Below are positions 60,075 through 64,000 of a DNA stretch of 64,000 nt, in pieces (the stretch's first letter is position 1; every line of letters starts with the position of its first letter). Both the position numbers and the translations under genes were made by a program. Location: assembly GCA_949152475.1 (NCBI GenBank), contig OX424564.1, forward strand, positions 3,534,001 through 3,598,000. Direction: 5' to 3'. This DNA is from Terebella lapidaria. Its lineage: Eukaryota; Annelida; Polychaeta; Terebellida; Terebellidae. Below the pieces are notes generated by a model. It was not told where the DNA came from, ran no database searches, and worked only from the letters and a program-made list of their open reading frames with translations.

Positions 60075-63000
60075 TTACTCTTCAGAACCTTCCAAAAAGA
60101 CAAGTTTAGTCACAGGACGTGTAAGAGATGATACATTGGTTCTGACCTTAGCTGACCTAACCAAATTATCGGTGCCTGCATGTACATCTTCGACAATACC
60201 AATAGGCCACACGCCTCTTGGAGTGTTCTCGTTAACAATCAAAACAATGTCACCAATCTTCAAATTTCTACAAACATTGACCCATTTGTGGCGCCTTTGA
60301 AGCTCAGGAAGGTATTCTTTTAACCTTCTTTTCCAGAATTCGTTAGCATAATGCTGTACACAGCGCCATCTACGCTTATATACATCAGTGTCCTGAAATA
60401 CACCTGGTGCCAGAGAAGGACACTCTCTTAACAATAACAAATGATTAGGAGTGAGTGCAGAACAATCACTCACACTGTCACTGACTTTGGTGATAGGCCT
60501 GCTATTTACAATATGCTCAACTTCGCATAGCAATGTGCGGAAACTTTCATCACACAGTTTAACAGGAAACTTAAGTAGAGCAGTCATGACCTTTCGGACA
60601 GTATGGATTAACCGCTCCCATATGCCACCCATATGCGAAGCCCCTGGAGGATGAAACTTCCAGGCAAAACCTTTTTCCGTTGAAAATCTTTCAATTTGTT
60701 CCGAGTCTAGACGTAGCAACTCGCCTCTACCACCAACAAAGTTGGTACCATTATCTGACCAAACCTTTAATGGCATACCTCTACGACAAACAAACCTACG
60801 GAATCCATTTAAGAAACTATCAGTGTCCATGCTTTCCAGCATCTCCAAATGAACTGCCCGTGTGTTCAGGCATGTTAAAATAAGACCATAACGTTTAATA
60901 TCACTACGACCCCTTCTGACGACAAACGGACCAAAACAATCAATACCAACATAGGAAAACGGAGGATTACCAGCTACAACCCTTTCCAAAGGAAAATCCG
61001 CCATTTTTTGGCAACAAGGACTTCCAAACAACTTCTTACATATTACACAACGAGTCTTAATATTCTTAAGCAAAATGCGAGCTCTTGTGATCCAGAATCT
61101 TTTTCTCAGCAAACTAAGCGTCCACTCTGTACCGAGATGAGCAACGTTATGATAACTGCAGACTATCAAACGAGCCACAGGATGATCGTGTGGAATGATG
61201 TACGGATGTCTCTGCATCATAGAAATATTGGCATTCCTAATTCTTCCACCTACACACAATACACCTTGGTCATCTAAAACTGGACACAAATCACGTACAG
61301 AACTACCTTTGTGAATGGATTTGCCAATCGAGAGGGAGGACAATTCCTTTTCATAAGCACTAGCCTGAACATGCTTGATAATAGCTCTCTCAGCATTACA
61401 AACATCTGAAATTGATAAGACTTGATGTTTTGCAATGGGACACTTCGATCTCAAAATTCCTTTGAGCTTCATCCACCAGGCTACAGCACGTTTCAGACGA
61501 TGCCAACTTGAGTAGTGAGATATCAGCTTATCTAGCGGATGAATAGTTGTCTGAGTAGCATATGTACAAACTGGCTTCTCAGCCTTGACTTCAGGATCGT
61601 CAATCGACAGTTCAGCAGTAACATTCTTGCTAGGCCAGTCGGCTTTATACTTCCGAAGGAAATCTGGACCTTTGATCCACTTTTCACAGTTATGCTCATC
61701 TAGGGAAGTACCTCTGGACACAATATCAGCAGGATTTTCACTCCCAGGAATGTGCTGCCATTGGGAAGGATCAGTAATCTGGCGAATCGTGGATACTCTG
61801 TTACCAACGAATACATGGAACCGTCTCGTCTCATTGCATATATACTTGAGCACCAACTCACTATCGACCCAGAAGTATGAGGGCGGCAAAGCTATGTCCA
61901 ATTCTCGCCTTAGCATGGCATCCACCTTAGCAGCAACCACAGCAGCTTGTAACTCAAGACGAGGAATAGTAACAGATTTGAGTGGAGCTACCCTGCCTTT
62001 GCTCATGATCAACATAGAAGATATCTCACCTCGTTTATTGATAGATCTCAAGTACGTACAACAACCATACCCTTTTTCACTGGCGTCTGAGAAGTGATGC
62101 AATTCAGAAACCATATCGTCTGTTTCTCCTGGCCTAATACACCGAGGAATACTGAGTCCACCAAGAGCACGCACATCATCGAGCCACGAGTGCCACTTCT
62201 GTTCTAGAGCAGATGGAAGTTTTTCATCCCAACTCAATTTCAACCTTGAAGCATCTTGAAGTACCATTTTACCCTTCATAGCGACAGGACTAACCAGACC
62301 TAGAGGATCATACACTGATGCAACTGTGCTTAGAACAATCCTTCTAGTAACCACAGAGGCGATAGCAGGACTCAACTTGACCTCAAAGAAAAATACATCC
62401 TCAGAAACATTCCATTTAACTCCTAGCGCCTTACTGGATATTTCCTTGCCTATTTCTTTGACTTTCTTAGCTCGGTTCTCTGAAGGAATGCTCTGCAACA
62501 AATGTTGATCATTGACAACGAATTTAGTCAAATTAAACCCACCAGTTTCCAAGAGTTCTCTTGTGCCATGAATAACAGTATAACCTTCATCTCTACTAGA
62601 CACTGATTTCAAACAATCGTCGACATAGAAAGCACGGAGAACTGTATCCGATAGCAAAGGATCTACGTTATCACAATCCCTAACAACACGTCGCATAGCA
62701 TAGGTTGCACTACTGGCGCACCAAACTCCACCAAACACGTGACGAGTCATCCTGAAGTGAGACACTTCGCCGTTATCATTGAACCACAGGAAGCGCAACG
62801 CATCTCTGTCATTATCAGGAATCAATACTTGATAGTACATCGCTTCAACGTCTGCCATAACGGCGATTGGGTGTTGTCGAAACCTCAACAAAACAGGTAA
62901 CAATTTATTATTCAGGTCTGGACCTTGGTAGCATTTATCATTTAGGGATTCCCCCTTGTATTTAGATGCACAATCATACACCACACGAAGCTTGCCAGGC

Positions 63001-64000
63001 TTGTTTGTAACAGCATGATGGGGCAAGTACCACACACCGTCAAGCTTATCAGAACAATCAGTAGCAGATTCAGCGTGCCCCTTAAGCAGCAGATCAGTAA
63101 GAACAGCATCATATTTCTGCGTCAAATCTCTCTTTGACAGATTCACCTTGAGAGAATTTAGTCTTTTCTCTGCAACCGAGATATTGTTAGGCAACTTAGC
63201 ATCAGGCTTCCAAGGAATGGGAATCTCGTAATGGCCATCAACTTTCTTACATTCCTTGTCCCACAAGTCTAACACATGTTTGTCACTTTGTGACAACGAG
63301 CGTTCCTCTCCTGAGATACCTTCATTCTCCATATCCCAAAGAATATTCACGTGATCACCAACAAATCCAGTATTGATGAAATGCGATATAACAGATTTAC
63401 TGATGCTACCACCACAAGCAGGACCATTTAGTGACCAACCAAACAAAGTACGGGAGGCAAACGGCTGACCAACTTCGCCTTTTCGGACTTCAAATGGGAA
63501 TAGAGCCTCGGAATTATCCTGACCAATGAGGATCTCCACTTTGCCCACGGAGTGAGTGAAATCGATACCATGCAAATAGGGATAAGCATCTAAACCACTG
63601 ACAGACTGGTTCACCACTGGAATTTCTGGTACAACAATGACATTTTTTAACTTCAGAGTTTCATGACCATTAAGAGAACTAACTTCGATATCGACGACCT
63701 TGGAGCTTTTCTTTTCGTCTCTCTTTGACAGAGTGCTCAACTGATAGGGCTTATAAACACCTTGGATATTCAAAGCGTCAAGCAAGGAACTTGCACAAAA
63801 GGTATTCGTTGACGCAGAGTCCAACAGAGCTCTCGTATTCACCGAGTGATTAACTTTGACTGCTACAACAGGCATGTGAACATTTGACGTCTTGTTTGAC
63901 GTGGAATTATTGACCACAGATTCGGTCCTAGAGTCATTGATATGGATAAATCGGGTATGTTTCTGGCCACATCCAGGAACAGTGCAAACACCTGGCTTAC
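60075..64000 (-). CDS. BEL copy 2 gag-pol polyprotein, partial (5' end outside window)
   Basis: The frame is open from the window edge to the stop at 60075, about 1300 codons, and equals residues about 245-1552 of the copy 1 numbering. Protease (LLDSASTNTF), RT (YVDD), RNase H (HFSDASEKG) and integrase (D, D, E in GIDCFGPF, WSDNGTNF, GGIWERL) are all intact. Amino acid differences from copy 1 are few (for example Q to H near the C-terminal PNQLLLL segment and N to D in REL-N-IAL). Whether it shares the amber codon of copy 1 cannot be seen here. That is the key to whether the stop predates the duplication. Confidence 0.93.
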   Translation of the reverse strand, partial: KPGVCTVPGCGQKHTRFIHINDSRTESVVNNSTSNKTSNVHMPVVAVKVNHSVNTRALLDSASTNTFCASSLLDALNIQGVYKPYQLSTLSKRDEKKSSKVVDIEVSSLNGHETLKLKNVIVVPEIPVVNQSVSGLDAYPYLHGIDFTHSVGKVEILIGQDNSEALFPFEVRKGEVGQPFASRTLFGWSLNGPACGGSISKSVISHFINTGFVGDHVNILWDMENEGISGEERSLSQSDKHVLDLWDKECKKVDGHYEIPIPWKPDAKLPNNISVAEKRLNSLKVNLSKRDLTQKYDAVLTDLLLKGHAESATDCSDKLDGVWYLPHHAVTNKPGKLRVVYDCASKYKGESLNDKCYQGPDLNNKLLPVLLRFRQHPIAVMADVEAMYYQVLIPDNDRDALRFLWFNDNGEVSHFRMTRHVFGGVWCASSATYAMRRVVRDCDNVDPLLSDTVLRAFYVDDCLKSVSSRDEGYTVIHGTRELLETGGFNLTKFVVNDQHLLQSIPSENRAKKVKEIGKEISSKALGVKWNVSEDVFFFEVKLSPAIASVVTRRIVLSTVASVYDPLGLVSPVAMKGKMVLQDASRLKLSWDEKLPSALEQKWHSWLDDVRALGGLSIPRCIRPGETDDMVSELHHFSDASEKGYGCCTYLRSINKRGEISSMLIMSKGRVAPLKSVTIPRLELQAAVVAAKVDAMLRRELDIALPPSYFWVDSELVLKYICNETRRFHVFVGNRVSTIRQITDPSQWQHIPGSENPADIVSRGTSLDEHNCEKWIKGPDFLRKYKADWPSKNVTAELSIDDPEVKAEKPVCTYATQTTIHPLDKLISHYSSWHRLKRAVAWWMKLKGILRSKCPIAKHQVLSISDVCNAERAIIKHVQASAYEKELSSLSIGKSIHKGSSVRDLCPVLDDQGVLCVGGRIRNANISMMQRHPYIIPHDHPVARLIVCSYHNVAHLGTEWTLSLLRKRFWITRARILLKNIKTRCVICKKLFGSPCCQKMADFPLERVVAGNPPFSYVGIDCFGPFVVRRGRSDIKRYGLILTCLNTRAVHLEMLESMDTDSFLNGFRRFVCRRGMPLKVWSDNGTNFVGGRGELLRLDSEQIERFSTEKGFAWKFHPPGASHMGGIWERLIHTVRKVMTALLKFPVKLCDESFRTLLCEVEHIVNSRPITKVSDSVSDCSALTPNHLLLLRECPSLAPGVFQDTDVYKRRWRCVQHYANEFWKRRLKEYLPELQRRHKWVNVCRNLKIGDIVLIVNENTPRGVWPIGIVEDVHAGTDNLVRSAKVRTNVSSLTRPVTKLVFLEGSEE

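Larger units (their letters stand above)
57081..64000 (+). repeat. Old tandem unit U4, running out of the window
   Basis: Starts at about CACAAGTAAGCTTATACG (57080) and shows the U2/U3 landmarks, including the unoccupied foldback site at 57466. It is interrupted by BEL copy 2 at 59228. From 57553 it is the recent duplicate of copy A; before that it is only about 80-85 percent similar to U3. Confidence 0.65.
57553..64000 (+). repeat. Recent segmental duplication, copy B (cut by window end)
   Basis: Matches 47541-53937 with scattered substitutions and one 50-bp expansion. Differences include GTCCGCGACG against GTCCGAGACG near 57677 and several codon changes in the BEL frame. It is expected to continue for about 3.5 kb beyond the window. 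Confidence 0.85.
59228..64000 (-). mobile_element. BEL/Pao retrotransposon, copy 2 (partial at window edge)
   Basis: The 3' LTR and most of the pol frame of a second BEL element, flanked on the left by the same TTTATGGTATA as copy 1. The identical insertion site and flank show it arose by duplication of the chromosome segment, not by a second insertion. The 5' LTR lies outside the window. Confidence 0.93.

Noticed and set aside
1..64000. CRISPR array, tRNA or rRNA genes, bacterial operons
   Set aside because: No regularly spaced short repeats with unique spacers, no cloverleaf with a GGTTCGAAT-type arm, and splice/poly(A)/transposon features show animal DNA.

Overview
This is a eukaryotic, almost certainly animal, window that looks like a transposon-rich intergenic stretch. 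I found no host protein gene, tRNA or rRNA. The sequence is AT-rich, coding stretches carry introns and poly(A) signals, and the mobile elements are metazoan types: a Jockey/CR1/L2-like LINE, a Maverick/Polinton-type element, PIF/Harbinger and BEL/Pao. A tandem block of TGACCTTTGACC-like words (34.8-35.1 kb), common in molluscan genomes, makes a marine mollusc my best guess, with modest confidence.

Layout. 0-5.3 kb: non-coding, with a MITE-like fragment and a 158-bp tandem duplication. 5.3-9.6 kb: a 361-bp tandem repeat family interrupted by a nearly full-length but broken LINE (5760-9216, target duplication TAAAA). 9955-16455: a compact 6.5-kb Maverick/Polinton-like element with 0.7-0.8 kb terminal inverted repeats and a 6-bp target duplication GCTGCA. 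It encodes a small basic protein and a zinc-finger/packaging-ATPase protein with one frameshift; polymerase, integrase and capsid genes are not recognisable. 16.5-29 kb: ordinary-looking non-coding DNA with old degenerate duplications and more copies of the 361-bp repeat.

From about 29 kb to the end, the substrate is a tandem array of old, diverged, non-coding units of about 3.3-3.5 kb (U1-U4). Elements have inserted into them: a 2.2-kb foldback (29213-31378), an apparently intact PIF/Harbinger transposon (32067-38664, TSD ATG) with a Myb-like gene and a DDE transposase in convergent orientation, a 2.43-kb near-perfect foldback palindrome (45019-47448, TSD AAG) and a BEL/Pao retrotransposon (49165-55870, TSD GTATA). 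A block of about 10 kb (47541-57552), including the whole BEL element, is repeated from 57553 to the window end at very high identity. This fits unequal crossing-over between the old 3.4-kb units, or an uncollapsed haplotype in the assembly.

How the genes act together: in the Harbinger element the nuclear Myb-like protein and the DDE transposase would act jointly on the 24-bp inverted ends. In BEL a single Gag-Pol frame supplies nucleocapsid, protease, reverse transcriptase, RNase H and integrase, but copy 1 has an early amber codon. In the Maverick-like element the ATPase would be a packaging motor supplied to, or left over from, a larger virus-like relative. That element, with its CRE-loaded ends and its own two-promoter cassette, is the most unusual object in the window.
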